Part shown: piece after piece, positions 1-10,964 of the stretch
Position numbering within the stretch: position 1 is the stretch's first letter
Layout: each line of letters begins with the position of its first letter
Assembly: GCA_000827495.1 (NCBI GenBank)
Contig: KN817535.1
Span: 4,905 to 64,895 of the forward strand
Source of the DNA: Hypholoma sublateritium FD-334 SS-4
Lineage: Eukaryota > Basidiomycota > Agaricomycetes > Agaricales > Strophariaceae
Direction: 5' to 3'
Length of the DNA: 59,991 nucleotides
The notes under the pieces: model-generated
What the model saw: only the letters and a program-made list of their open reading frames with translations
Database searches by the model: none
What the model was told of the DNA's origin: nothing
Program-made: the position numbers and the translations under genes

Positions 1-273
1 GCTATTATTTACATTTGTTTCAATTTGAGGCCAGAATATGACATGAGTGAGCCCGCACAATGTAAATAGAGGCAAGCAAGAGGTCACACATTGGCTTTTG
101 ATGTGCATCAATGTGCAAACAAATAAGCACAGCACTGCAAAAGGCACGTCGTAGCACTCAAAACGTAGCCATTTGGCAGGCAGAGCATGCATGAGTTGCC
201 CAGTGGGCAGTTTCCGCTGTGGATATATCTCTCTACTTAGGTAACTACCCAGCTTCATACATGCAGACAGTGG

Positions 274-725
274 CTACTTGTGTCCACTGGCGTGAAGAAG
301 AGCGCGCACGCGCTCCACAATTGTGCAATTGCGGCGCTCCGCGACGCCGTTCTCCTGCGGGGTGTCGTGCACCGTGCGTTTCTGCGTGGTGCCACGCGAG
401 TTAAGATGCATAATGAACTCGCGCCCCTCGTATTCGCCGCCTTGATCTGAGTGGACACACTTGATCTTGGCATCGAGCTGCGTCTCGCACCATGCTTCGT
501 AGTCTTTGTAGGACTCGAAGACACCCGACTTCTTCGCAAGGAAGTACACGTTGGTAAGGCGCGTTTTGTCATCGGTATACGTCACATAATAGCGTTTACC
601 GCCTCTCGACTCAACAGGCGCCGGTCCCCAAACGTCGGTGTGAATTTCGCCGCCAAACTCCGTGGCTCGCTCGCCCTCGAAAGAGTCGGGCGCGCGTTGC
701 ACGTTTGCACGCAATATTCCAACAA
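274..725 (-). mobile_element. Ty1/Copia integrase-core relic
   Basis: The minus-strand reading frame carries the catalytic core of a Ty1/Copia integrase. The motif around HTDVWGP gives the first Asp, HSDQGGEY the second Asp, and PQENGVAERRN the Glu. Homology starts abruptly near 725 and stops at HASG, where the frame ends at 274. In this family the protein normally runs on into reverse transcriptase, so both ends are missing. No gag, reverse transcriptase, RNase H or LTR is visible beside it. The right edge abuts the broken 5' end of membrane-protein gene A. The edges are inferred from loss of family similarity. Confidence 0.88.
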
Positions 726-737
726 GGCATCTTGAAA

Positions 738-1612
738 TGGATGGATATAAATCACCTAATTGGAACGGATGGGGAGTCTCGTCTAGAAATCCTCGCACCA
801 GAATTCTCTGCCAATATTGCGCTGAATGACGTGATATCAGGCCTACCTCTTATCGTGGCTGATGGATTAATTGTGAGATATATACGGCACTCCTTTGACT
901 TCCTCTCACATTTCACTTCATAGATATGGCGGTGCTTCAGATTATGGAATAGCTCGCTTCGAATTATTGTGCCGTCATTGGTCCTCCTTGTTGCTGAGAT
1001 TGGTAATAATTCTGTTAATTCATTCATCAATGGATACTTATATTTTTCAGCACTTTTTGGGGCTGTCCTGGCGCTTGAGCTTGCCCCCAGCGCAGATTCA
1101 ACATTCAGGACATCATCTTGTTTGTACAGCGCCGGTCTATTTATGGCACTGGCGGTGACGTCATGGACAACTGTTCTCATGACATATCGCATTTATTCCG
1201 CTTCAACTCATCTTCTGAATCCGAAAAAACCTCGCTTCACCAATATACTGGAAATCATTACAGAGTCCGCGTTTATTTACTCACTTGCGTTGGTGGTAAA
1301 TGCAATATTAGCAGCAATTCCAGAAACACAGTCAAACATCTGGACAATATACCCAGCTACGACCTATACAGGTATTATCCTTACTCCCATAACGGTATGT
1401 CGAAGCAAATATCGCATTACATTGGCTGTAACACACATTATGTTTAGGGTATTGCACCTACCGTCATGGTCGCTCGAGTCGCCTTTGCATCAAATTCTAC
1501 CTCCGACACTGGACCGACAGCAAGTATCGTCTTTGGTAGGCAATTTGGAGAGCAGAACCCAAATATACAGAGTGGTGTAGCTGTAGCTCACCGTACAGAG
1601 TCGGAAGGATGA
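738..1612 (+). pseudogene. Gene A: 5'-truncated multi-pass membrane protein
   Basis: Exons 738-872, 924-1002, 1051-1394 and 1448-1612 join in frame and encode about 240 residues of an Agaricomycete-type seven-transmembrane family of unknown function. Family landmarks are VADGLI followed across an intron by WRCF, the YRIYSAS loop, a helix around AFIYSLALVV, and the segment GIAPTVMVARVAF before a hydrophilic tail ending at 1612. Compared with copies B and C, the start codon and first transmembrane segments are missing. The sequence changes to Copia integrase just upstream of 738. The remaining exons contain no stop or frameshift, so the damage is loss of the 5' end only. It could instead be expressed from a cryptic promoter as a fragment. 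Confidence 0.8.
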
Positions 1613-2120
1613 TCGAGAACAAAATAGATGGTGGAATGCAGTATTCAGGCTGCCTGTATTCTCCAATAATACGACGATAGTCTTTCTGTACTGTTTGTAT
1701 TTCTATATATAATTTAGGACGTCAATCTGTACTAAACAAATTTCTACCCTGCCTCCAGCGACACTGCATTTGTCCAGTCGCCGATTTTATCGCACCTCCA
1801 CTCCGACACACGACAAGTCCACTGGCGCCGGCATAGGTACCGCGCACGCAGGCATGCGGTGCGTCGTGCACAAGGGTTCATGGAGCTGGGACACAGAGAA
1901 GGCGCCACGCAGGGAGACGAACAGGCACGCCGGGACCAGTGATCAGGCTGATAAGTGAATCTGGGGCGTCGGCGCATGCGCAGCATGTCTCCGTACGCCC
2001 GGACCTGCTGATCAGCCCAGCGATACCGCTGAGTTTGAGTGTTTCCGAGGAAAACGGAACAGGGCTTTCCCATGTTTAGGCGCAGACCCGCATCTCCCGC
2101 CNCCCCCCCCCCCCCCCCCC
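1613..2120. other. Intergenic, no gene seen
   Basis: No convincing coding sequence. The stretch ends in a run of about 20 cytosines containing one N (2101-2121), probably a sequencing-difficult homopolymer. Confidence 0.6.
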
Positions 2121-4443
2121 CTGGTCACTGTCTGCGCCGCACATCACACAACTTCCTGCACAGCATCCAGCTTAAATCGCGCACACGCAAATACTCCACT
2201 GCGGCGCGACTGCAGCGGTGAAAGGTGGTTGTGGCGTGCGCGCGACACGATCATCATGATTCATAGTCCATGGAATGGTAACAACCATCTCAGGCTGGAG
2301 CACCTGTGATTAGATATGGGCCGCGATCTGAAAAATTATATATGCAGTCCCACACCGCCCAGCAGCTGCTACATTGTCAGGGCATGCTTCCGCCGCTGTA
2401 TAGAAAAAACATCAATGTAAAGATGCCCCGCAGGCTCCACGCCGTGATCATCTCAATGATGCATAATAGAAGGAATAGAAATCCAGGAATATATGACAAT
2501 AAGAGAGCGATCTTCCCCGGAAATGATCAATTTCTGTCCAGCATCATGATATGGTAAATTTGTATGTCGTGCAAGAGATGCTATTCAGGACAGCAAGTAG
2601 CAAGGGAAGACTGCGTTTCCATGGAGTCTAGCCCTAAGACAGACATTGATTTGCATTGGGCAGGATATCACAAAAGCTGGATGCAAGCACCTCAGCGCGT
2701 ACTACCATCACTGCCTACAACCTCGTCATTATGACGGCTCCTGTTGTTTCCCTGAAAATCTGATAACAAGTGGATATTTCCAATCGGTAGCCTTAAGCAT
2801 TCTGTTATTGGGTAGGTCTGAATCACTGCTGTTTGATTTAAGGTCACAAAAGTTGACTCATTGTCCTACCTTTCACACTGGCAGGAGTATATACACCTAT
2901 TTATTTGGGGACCGTATACATATATGGTGGAAAGGTTCACTCGTCAAGTAATATTCCGCCTTTAACGATTATTGCTGTATCAACAGTGACCAGAAAATCC
3001 TCAAAAAACCGGATGGTTCTTTCAATAATCACAATATTATATGCGATGGATGTTATTAGAGGCTTCAGCAATTGGGTGAACATAAACACCTTTGTCATGG
3101 GGGACATCCTTGTTTCAAATGTATCCGCCGTGTTGCTTAAAATATGCAAAGTGGTACCTCTCATTTTAGCCGATGGATTACTTGTGAGCTCTCAAATACC
3201 TATGGCACAGTCCTGAATTCCTCTGAAATTTCACAGATATGGCGGTGCTTTAAAATATGGAGTGGGTCTATTAAAATCATTGCACTGTCGTTGCTCCTTT
3301 TCGCAGCCGAGATTGGTAAAAGCTCAACAGTGTATCCGTTCATGAATGAGTACTGACACTTTTTATAGTATTCTTCACAATACCCACGGTGCTTGAAAAT
3401 TTCATCAGCACACAACTACCAGACGCACGGATCGAAAATGATTTAATGATCGCTGGTCTGTTTACGACGTTGGCGGTGACATTATTGACCACGATTCTCA
3501 TTGCATACCGCATTTATTCTGCTTCGACTAACATTCTGAATCGGGAAAAGCCCCGCTTCTACAACATACTGGAAATGGTTTTGCAGTCCTCATTCATCTA
3601 CTCTCTTGCATTGCTGGCCAACGCGCTGGTGACTGTTATTATAACTTCTTCGACTGCTGCGTCAAACAGCCCCACACTTTCCGTGATTTCAAACTACATC
3701 AGCGTTGTACTCTATTAGATAGCAGTACGTCATACGAGCGTCATTTGGCTTGAATTATCACCACACTTAGGAAATTGCACCTACACTCATGGTCGCTCGA
3801 GTTACCCTCGCATCAAATTCCACCTCAGACACTGAAGCAAAAACAGTTGGCATCTCCGGCATTCAATTAGGAGAGCAGAACCCAAATGTACAGACAGCCG
3901 AAGTTGTGGGTCTCAATGCGTTGTAAGGAGGACCGGCGAGATGAGCGCACGCAGTGGATTGTGGTGCTCCGGCAGCCCGCATGCTCCCATAATCCAGTGA
4001 CATATTTATAATTACAATATGTGGGGTACGCAATTTGTATGTCTACACGAGTGTGTGTATACTCGCGCGCGCGCGCAACGCGTTTGGCGTCTGTCACTGA
4101 GTGTGCGATCCAGACATATCTGGGCAGAGGTACTTAGCAGAAACGCGGCGCGGACGCGATGCGGGCCTGTTCGAACGGGAGCCGGAGGAGCACGGACCGG
4201 AGCTTGTGCATGTTTGGTCTTGCGCGCTTTAGCCAGCAAGCACAGCCGCTGCAAACTCTCCCCCGAACCCAGTGTACCTGGCGTATTGAGTAGTGCAATT
4301 TGTAAGTCTGTATCTAATGCTTCGAAGCAGATCGCAACTCACGTTCACTACCACAGAATTGCTTTCAAAATACGCTCCGGCGCTCGGTACGCACCTTCGA
4401 ACGCCGTTTCTCAGTATTAAATATTCAGTTATGATACCAGTCA
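2121..4443. repeat. Segmental duplication unit 1 (contains gene B)
   Basis: This block matches 5381-8704 in the same order and orientation. The match begins with 5' flanking sequence around 2135-2330 (compare 5391-5615), runs through all exons and introns of gene B against gene C, and continues into 3' flanking sequence. There, 4165-4215 matches 8389-8446, and the end lies at a shared AGTTATGAT. Divergence is substantial, with many substitutions and small indels, so the duplication is not recent. Boundaries are estimated by eye. Confidence 0.75.
2731..3926 (+). pseudogene. Gene B: decayed multi-pass membrane protein
   Basis: Exons 2731-2811, 2885-3183, 3237-3315, 3369-3724 and 3771-3926 align with genes A and C and have the same intron positions. 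Two lesions are visible. The ATG at 2731 is out of frame with the rest of exon 1, which is 81 nt against 85 nt in copy C, and no other in-frame ATG lies upstream. A TAG at 3716-3718 interrupts the segment that reads through in copy C and removes the conserved GIAPTLMVARV tail, which is present downstream with Gly changed to Glu. The middle of the protein is open and well conserved: YLGTVYIYGG, LADGLL/IWRCFKIW, AYRIYSAS. A truncated product cannot be excluded, but the lost start frame argues for a pseudogene. Confidence 0.78.
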
Positions 4444-5380
4444 ACCGCTCAAGCGCTCCTGCACGCTTGATCGTGGTTTCGACACGCCCGCTCTCAAAAT
4501 GACCATGACATGAATGCGCCACTTTCCACTTCTATCTGAGCTCTACCCAGCTCAATATGTGCAGCCCTGGTACATCGTTGTCACCGCTCCCTCGTCGCTC
4601 ATCCACCGTCACAGAACCTTCGTCTCCATTAAAGCATTCTCGTTCCGTCGCAGCCGTTAACGCGCCACTCCACAGTACTCTGTGGCGTCCACCACTCCCT
4701 CCCGAAAGCTCAGCAGCTGCCCTAATCGCGCAGCGGCGGTCCAGCACGGCTCTCGGCCCATGCATCGCACGCACCCTTCTAGCCGCTATATTTCGGTTCT
4801 TCGGCCGCTACTATCAGTCTCGCCCGCGAGGTCGGTGGAGGATTCATCGTGTCCGAGGGTACCTATAGGCCAGCTGCCCCAGTGCCGTATTCAGAGGGAA
4901 TTCGTCGGGGGAAGGCAGCAGCTCGTCCATGTCCCTAGCGCCGGCCGCGGCTGCTTGCTCCGGGAGCCCTGCTGTACAGTCGCTCGCGCACTAGCGTTAG
5001 GACACCCGAATTTTTTTATTTCATTCTGGCAACGCTTTGAGCCACCGCGAACTTCGCTGCGCTGTCCATTCCGACTGTGCGTCCCAGCTCCCCTCGACCA
5101 TCGTGCCCCACTGTCCATATTCTTCGTATGCCGCTAGTTCCCTCGTTGTACCTCTGCCATTCCATGCAGTGGACTCTTCTGAGTCGCCCGAACCCTCCTT
5201 CCTCTCCTCACTTACCACATACCCGTGGTGCCAGCGGTCACCTCCAGGGCGCACATTCTCGTCTACCACGTCCATCAGCAACTTGAGACTGCTCAGAACT
5301 TGTCGATTGCATCACAGCGCTGCTGTGCCGTCACACCCATCGTGGCTTACGCACCTCAGTAGCCAAGCGCCGTGTCTTCT
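3927..5380. other. Intergenic between genes B and C
   Basis: No supported gene. The first roughly 500 bases are the 3' part of duplication unit 1. From about 4560 to 5380 the sequence is GC- and CT-rich with several short overlapping open frames in different phases and no consistent coding signal. Confidence 0.55.
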
Positions 5381-5618
5381 GGGACTCACCTGCACCGCGC
5401 ATCACACAGCTCCCTGGGCAGAATCCGGCGCAAATCGCACATGCAGGGCCTTGCAGGTACGTATAGGCTACATATGCACGAGAGTTCCCCTGTGTCACGC
5501 GAATGCGGCAGTGAAAGGTGGTTGTGGGGTGCGGGCGGCGCCAGCATCATGATGGAAGGTAACAACCATCCCAGGCTGGAGCATCTATGATTAGATATGG
5601 GCTGCGATCTAAAAAATC

Positions 5619-6232
5619 ACACGGCGGACATCTAACTGTTTAATTGTCCGACGGCATGTCATGTTCATTGTGCTGTTCAATTCTCGGCATCTTTGCGATG
5701 GTCACACTCTTGGCGTTCACGGCGATCAATTTTATATTCAGAAGGTTTTTATTGGTTCTTACACTTTTGACCAACCTTTCCTTCATGCTCTGTGAGTGTG
5801 AGTCCGAGTCTTTGAAATTTACCTTCATGTCATCTGCACTACTATGAATTATAATTTTCACACAAAGTGCACGGCGAGGTGATTAGAGTCACAGACTGGC
5901 CATTGGAAGGATTTGAAATGTAAAATCCCGGCCGAAGGCCGGCATCAATGCGGCATCACCCAATTTACAAGGCCAACNGACAGTACAAGTTACTCTCTGT
6001 CCGCCTTGAAAATCAGACAACATCTTAGGCGCTACTAGAAAGTGACCAGAAGAAATTTTGAGTGGCAAAATTGCGGGTGAGGGGACAGACAAGGGACAGA
6101 GAGAAGACGAATATCAATTGAACAATTAATCCTTTGTGACAGTTGTCACAGAACCCAAAATGAACAGTTACAGGACATGTTAGTGAACATGACACATCTC
6201 GGCATCATTGAACAGTTAGATGTCCGCCGTGT
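5619..6232. mobile_element. Non-autonomous inverted-repeat DNA transposon
   Basis: The block begins ACACGGCGGACATCTAAC at 5619 and ends with the exact reverse complement at 6211-6232, a perfect 22-bp terminal inverted repeat. Similarity between the two ends continues inward imperfectly for about 30 more bases through a shared TGTCATGTTCA. Duplication unit 1 has no equivalent sequence between its matching flanks at about 2330, so this is an insertion. No transposase is encoded in the 614 bp. A clear target-site duplication is not visible, perhaps because the flanks have diverged, so the superfamily cannot be assigned. Confidence 0.82.
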
Positions 6233-6629
6233 CATGCACGCAGTCCTGCGCAGTCCCACACGGCTCATCAGCTGTTACATTGTCATGAAGTGCTCCCGCC
6301 GCTGTATAAAAAAAACCAACAGAATGATGCCCCACAGGCTCCACGCCGTGATCATCTCAACGCCTTGGTCTAGTAGGTGCATAATGGAAGGGATAAAAAT
6401 CTAGGCTGGTACAATAACAACGAGGAAGCGACCTTCCCCAGCAACATCTGATTTCCGTCCAGCATATTGTTTGTCGTGCAAGATACGTTAAGGTCATCAA
6501 GGGAAGAGTGTGTTTCCATGGAGTCTAGCTCTGAGATAGTCATTGATTTGCTTTGGGCCGGATATCATAAAAGCTGAATACAAGTACTTCAGAGCATATA
6601 CCTCCATCACTGACTACAACTTCCTCATT

Positions 6630-8086
6630 ATGTCAACTAATTTAACTGTTTCTGAAGAAAATGCGATAAATAGTGGGTTTTTCCATTCGGCGATGTTGAG
6701 CATTCTTTTATTGGGTAGGTCTGAATTACTGCTGTTCGATTTTATGTCATAACTTGACTCATTCTGTCCTACGTTTGACAGGAATATATACCCCTTTTTA
6801 TTTAGGGACAATATACATATATGGTAAGAATGTTTTCTCGTCTGCATAGTATTATTCCTTCAACGATTATTGGTGCATTAACAGTGTCCGGAAAATCTTC
6901 AAAAAACCGTATGGTCCTCGCAGTGATCACGGTATTATATGCGATAAATATTATTGGAGGCGTCACCAATTGGGTAGACATAAACAATCTTACCACGACG
7001 GGCGCCCAAATTCAAAACTTATCTGTTGTGTTGATCGACATAAGCGAAGTCTTACCTCTCATTTTGGCCGACGGATTACTGGTGAGATTTCAGGTACCTA
7101 TGGAACGACTTTAACTTCCTCTGACATTTCAACGCAGATATGGCGGTGCTTTAAAATCTGGAATGGCTCTGTCAAAATCATTGCACTTCCATTGCTCCTT
7201 TTCTCAGCCGAGACCGGTATTAGCTCAATGTATGGAAGCCAGCGTGATGTCGGCGACACTAAACTCGGACGGAGAGACGGGACACGGAAGTGAGGCTTCG
7301 TGCTCGTAGTCAGGACGTTGTATATAGTACAGTGAATAAGGAATGCTCACCTTCGTGCTCGTAGTCAGGACGTAAGGAGCACGAAGATGTGGATGAAAAA
7401 GGTATTTAAGGTTCGTAGTCACGTGACTGCGAACTTGTGTGTTCGTGTATGTCGTGAGCCGCCAGGCTTACAATGTATCCGTTAATGATTGAGTTCTGAC
7501 ACTTTTTACAGCACTGTATTTGACTGTCACCGTGTTCGATAATTTGCCCACCGCACAAGTAACAGACGAACGTATCCACAACGATTTAATTAGCGCTGGT
7601 CTGTTTACGGCGCTCGCGGTGACTTTATTGACCACAATCCTCATTGCATACCGCATTCATTCCGCGTCGAATAATATTCTGAATCGGGAAAGGCCCGCTT
7701 CTACAACATTCTAGAAATGGTTATACAATCCTCGTTTATCTACTCGCTTGCATTGCTGGCCAACGCGCTCGTGACAGTTATTCCAGCGACTAATGCGTCA
7801 AACCGCCTCGCACTTTTCGTGGCTTCAGACTACGTCGGTGCTGTATTCTTCGCCATAGCTGTATGTCAAACCAGATGTTTCATCATTTGACTGTAATACT
7901 CACCAAGTTCAGGGCATTGCACCCACCCTCATGGTCGCTCGAGTTACCCTCGCATCAAATTCCACCTCAGACACCGAAGCAAAAACAGTTGGCATCTCCG
8001 GCATTCAATTAGGAGAGCAGAACCCAAATGTACAGACAGCCGAAGTTGTGGGTCTCGATGCGGTCTCGGAAGGACCAGCGGCATGA
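6630..8086 (+). pseudogene. Gene C: frameshifted multi-pass membrane protein
   Basis: Exons 6630-6714, 6782-7081, 7138-7216, 7512-7860 and 7913-8086 give the most complete copy of the family. The start is MSTNLTVSEENAINSGFF, and the other landmarks (YLGTIYIY, LADGLL/IWRCFKIW, AYRIHSAS, GIAPTLMVARV) are all present. Two frameshifts break it. Exon 2 is 300 nt where frame requires 299, with an extra base near 6822-6850 relative to copy B. Exon 4 is 349 nt where frame requires 350, with a deletion in the CGGGAAAGGCCCGC stretch near 7695. Each lesion leads to an early stop. Intron 3 is swollen by a solo LTR. Sequencing error is the alternative for either indel. Confidence 0.8.
7233..7472. mobile_element. 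Solo LTR inside an intron of gene C
   Basis: A 240-bp insertion begins TGGAAGCC and ends GGCTTACA, giving TG...CA ends with near-perfect short inverted termini. It is flanked by the 5-bp direct repeat ATGTA at 7228-7232 and 7473-7477. The matching intron of gene B (3316-3368) has the uninterrupted site AGTGTATCC. These are the marks of an LTR left after recombination between the two LTRs of a retrotransposon. Inside, a stretch containing TCGTGCTCGTAGTCAGGACG occurs twice (about 7297 and 7354), and a TATTTAAG box lies near 7403. No coding sequence is present. Confidence 0.86.
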
Positions 8087-8704
8087 ACGCGCACAGTGGA
8101 ATGTGGTGCTCCGGTAGCCCACATACTCCGATAATCCAGCAATATTTGTGTACATTGTATATTTCGTACGGGGGAGGTACGCGTTTTGAATGTCTACGAG
8201 AGAGAGAGCGATCGTGCGGGACGTCGATGCGTCTGTTGACTGTGCCAGCTAATAGCTCTGGCTCAAAGGCGGAGGGCGTGTCATACTGAGGCGAGTTCCA
8301 ACGTACACGGAAGCGAAATGGGTGATCAGGCTTTCGAGATGATCATGTTTGAGAAATATGAAGAAGTCAGGCAAATGTCAGGCCTTGTTCGGACGGGAGT
8401 CGGAGGAGCACGGGCCGGAGCTTGTGCATGTTTGGCCGCGGGTTAGTAGGCGGAAGGCACCGCGCACCGACCGGCCTGCTCTCCCCCGAACATTGCCCGA
8501 ACACTGAAACGCTTCAAAGCTTCATATACATGTAAGACGCGAATGACTTGAGCAGCCCAATCCTTCGAACCAAACCGCGACTCACGCTCACCGTCTCAGA
8601 ACTGCTTGAAAAACGCGCTCTGGGCACCTGAAGCACTGCGAGACAACTTCGAGAGCCGTATACGAGTCTCTCAATCCTAAGAGTTAGTTATGATGTTAGT
8701 TGAT

Positions 8705-10270
8705 CGTTTTCCGCCAATTACTATCCATTCCTGTGCTGACAGTTCCTTCACTCCGTTGTACGACAGCACTCCAGCCAAAATTCCTCCTTGGATCCAAGTT
8801 GGGCCTGAACACGAAATATTTTACATCATCATGTCGCGCTGCACTGCCGCAGTTCTGGACGACACCCCCCTTGAAGTTGTCGCCCGTTCCAGATACCCGC
8901 TGTCGGTCTCTATGCCTCTAGGCCCTCCTTTTCCATCTGTTCCGCGTTGCTCCTCTGCCTTGCCATCGCACAATTCGGTATCCACGCCGCGACACTCATT
9001 TCCCTAAATCCAATGCTATTCAGCTGTATCCAGTAGTCGTCAAATGCTGTCCGAGCCACTCGCTCCCGCTCCCCCTGCCCTTGCCATCTAAATTCCCCGC
9101 CATCTGCACCGCCTCGTGCGTCCGCTTTCCTATTGCATAACTCGATATCTGCGTCGTCACCGGTTCACCCTTTCACCGCACCATACTCTACGTCTCACTC
9201 CATCTCGTTATACGAAGCGGACGGCGACTCTTCCTTCATGTTGGAGCTGCGTCCCGCCCTCGATCTTCCGTTTTCTTCTCTACCTTGCTGTACACCCACC
9301 GGGGCCACGCTCACCACTGACATCTGCAGCTCTGCGCTGCTAAGCTTCATATTCCATATCTGTGGCGCACCCCATCCATCCCGTTTACGCATATCAGTAT
9401 TCAATGTATATCGCAGCACACCGCCGGGCGCTTAATGACTCGTCGATATGTCTCAAGCGTGGTTTGCAAGATGCTTCACGCGTCACGGACCGGCCTCATC
9501 GTTCCTTCCCATCCTCAGTATCCCATAGTGAATGCATTTCCTAGCGGCTCGTTCGCGCTGCGGTGCTTAGTTCGCTCGCGCATGCGCCTACAAAGTCTCC
9601 AGACGCGGGTACCCCGCCGCCGCTTTGGTTTCTTCGGATATCTGCCAGGCGTGCTGGCTCGTGTAGGCATGGTCTGTGCACAACACCAGTCACTATAACC
9701 CCCCGCCGCCTCGTCCTGGTCGTTCATCCGCCCTCCCGACACGTTCATATATACCTTGGGTGCACGTGCGCTCCTCAGCCGAATGCGAGGATTCCTCTCA
9801 AGCAAGAGATAAATAGGAAGAGTGGGTATGGTGCGTTACATGCGGTATGCGGAGCAGGTTTTGTGTGCCTGGCGGTACGCGGCCTCCCTCTCTACTGGCT
9901 CCCCTCAGTTCCACGTACCGGCGTATCAATGCGCAGACCCTCGGCTTGTCCGCGCTCTGCCTGGTCATGCAGGTACAGCTGTAACTCTGTGGTCTACACC
10001 GCCTGCCCGCAGCGCGCCGCCCACCGAGGACGTCCGAGCCTGCATCTCACCGCGTGGACCAAAGGGGTGCATATATGTCATCACACATGGTCCCCCAGCT
10101 TTTCAAACACAATTTACGGCGTGAAAATATATTGCGACGAGAAACAGTCCATACAAAGCGGCGGTGCTACTCTAACCCCGCTCGTCTCCTTTTTTTCTTT
10201 TTTATTATTTGCGTCGCAGTGTCGTGTATCTGGTGCTCTTATCTCCATCGTAACCTGGCGAAGGAGCAGC
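8705..10270. other. Intergenic, no supported gene
   Basis: Several open frames occur on the plus strand, the longest from 9563 to 10360, but none shows family motifs or steady codon bias. That longest frame runs antisense through the last exon of the gene at 10271-10916. The sequence is GC- and CT-rich and may include old duplicated flank. I see nothing further in it. Confidence 0.5.
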
Positions 10271-10916
10271 CTAGGCGCTAACCCACTCTCCAACACCGGA
10301 TTCAGCCTGGACTGTGCGCGGAACACCTACACACATGCGTCAATTAGCAACTCGACCTGACAATTAAACACAGCATCTACGCACCGACGAACTGCAGAAG
10401 GAAAACGGATGCATTAATATTCAGTGGGTTTCTACGGAAGAGAAAGGATTTCTATCTCACAGCGACGACGGCCGAGCCCGTCGTGATCGTGATGTTCGGA
10501 ATTCCTTGAACACTGCTCATGACGTACGTGCCTCTGCCGCGGTCGCTCCCGAAGCGCTGAGAGGTCCCCGAGATGGTGGCTGCATCCCCCATTCATGTCA
10601 GACATGTGCTGCGGACAAAAGGACATCACCCACCAGCCACAAGCGCACTCTTGACTAGGAACTTCTCGTTCTTGGACGGGATAACAACTTCGATGAGGCC
10701 GCGGTCTTGCTGCGACAGCCGCGCGTTGGTCGTGTGGGGCGCGCGCGGCTCAGGCTCGACGGATTCGGGCTCGAGGCTGAGGTGCTCCTGGAGGAGCCCG
10801 AAGTACTCTTGGAGGAACGCGGGGTCGAGATCGGCGGGCGAGCCTTTCGCGACGTAGAGCTTCTCGAGGATAGCGCAAGATTCACTGTGGATTTCGGAGA
10901 CTTCTTTGGTGGCCAT
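10271..10916 (-). CDS. Unrecognised 154-residue protein, 7-nt exon (inverted pair, left)
   Basis: Four exons on the minus strand: 10634-10916, 10461-10579, 10385-10391 and 10271-10326. Their lengths (283, 119, 7 and 56) sum to 465 nt, exactly 155 codons including the stop. The product starts MATKEVSEIHSESCAILEKL, continues with an acidic/proline stretch, LSQQDRGLIEV and GTSQRFGSDRG, and ends FVGVPRTVQAESGVGEWVSA. It is about 75% identical by eye to the product of 13406-14042, and the intron positions and phases match. I do not recognise the family and see no signal peptide or transmembrane segment. If the 7-nt exon is skipped, exon 2 runs into a stop six bases later (VVAVR). Conservation of the downstream residues in both copies favours the four-exon model. 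Confidence 0.75.
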
Positions 10917-10958
10917 GTTGTCTGGGATGGGATGCTGATATGGGCTTCACATCGCGCC

Positions 10959-10964
10959 TTTTAT
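10959..10964 (-). promoter_or_regulatory. TATA-like box of the left inverted-pair gene
   Basis: ATAAAA on the minus strand lies 43-48 bases upstream of the ATG. The same hexamer sits at the same distance before the paralogue at 13406. The two copies also share the leader segments AAGCCCA and CATCCCA just before the start codon, so promoter and leader were duplicated with the gene. Confidence 0.55.

Larger units (their letters stand above)
5381..8704. repeat. Segmental duplication unit 2 (contains gene C)
   Basis: Partner of 2121-4443. It is about 1 kb longer, mostly because of two insertions absent from unit 1: an inverted-repeat element at 5619-6232 and a solo LTR at 7233-7472. With these removed the two units are nearly the same length, about 2.3 and 2.5 kb. 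Both insertions therefore followed the duplication. Confidence 0.75.

Noticed and set aside
2101..2121. Poly-C run as a possible structural element
   Set aside because: A homopolymer with an N is most simply a sequencing-difficult tract. There is nothing else to support a function.
9563..10360. 265-codon plus-strand open frame
   Set aside because: It has no motif, poor composition, and runs antisense through the last two exons of the better-supported minus-strand gene at 10271-10916.
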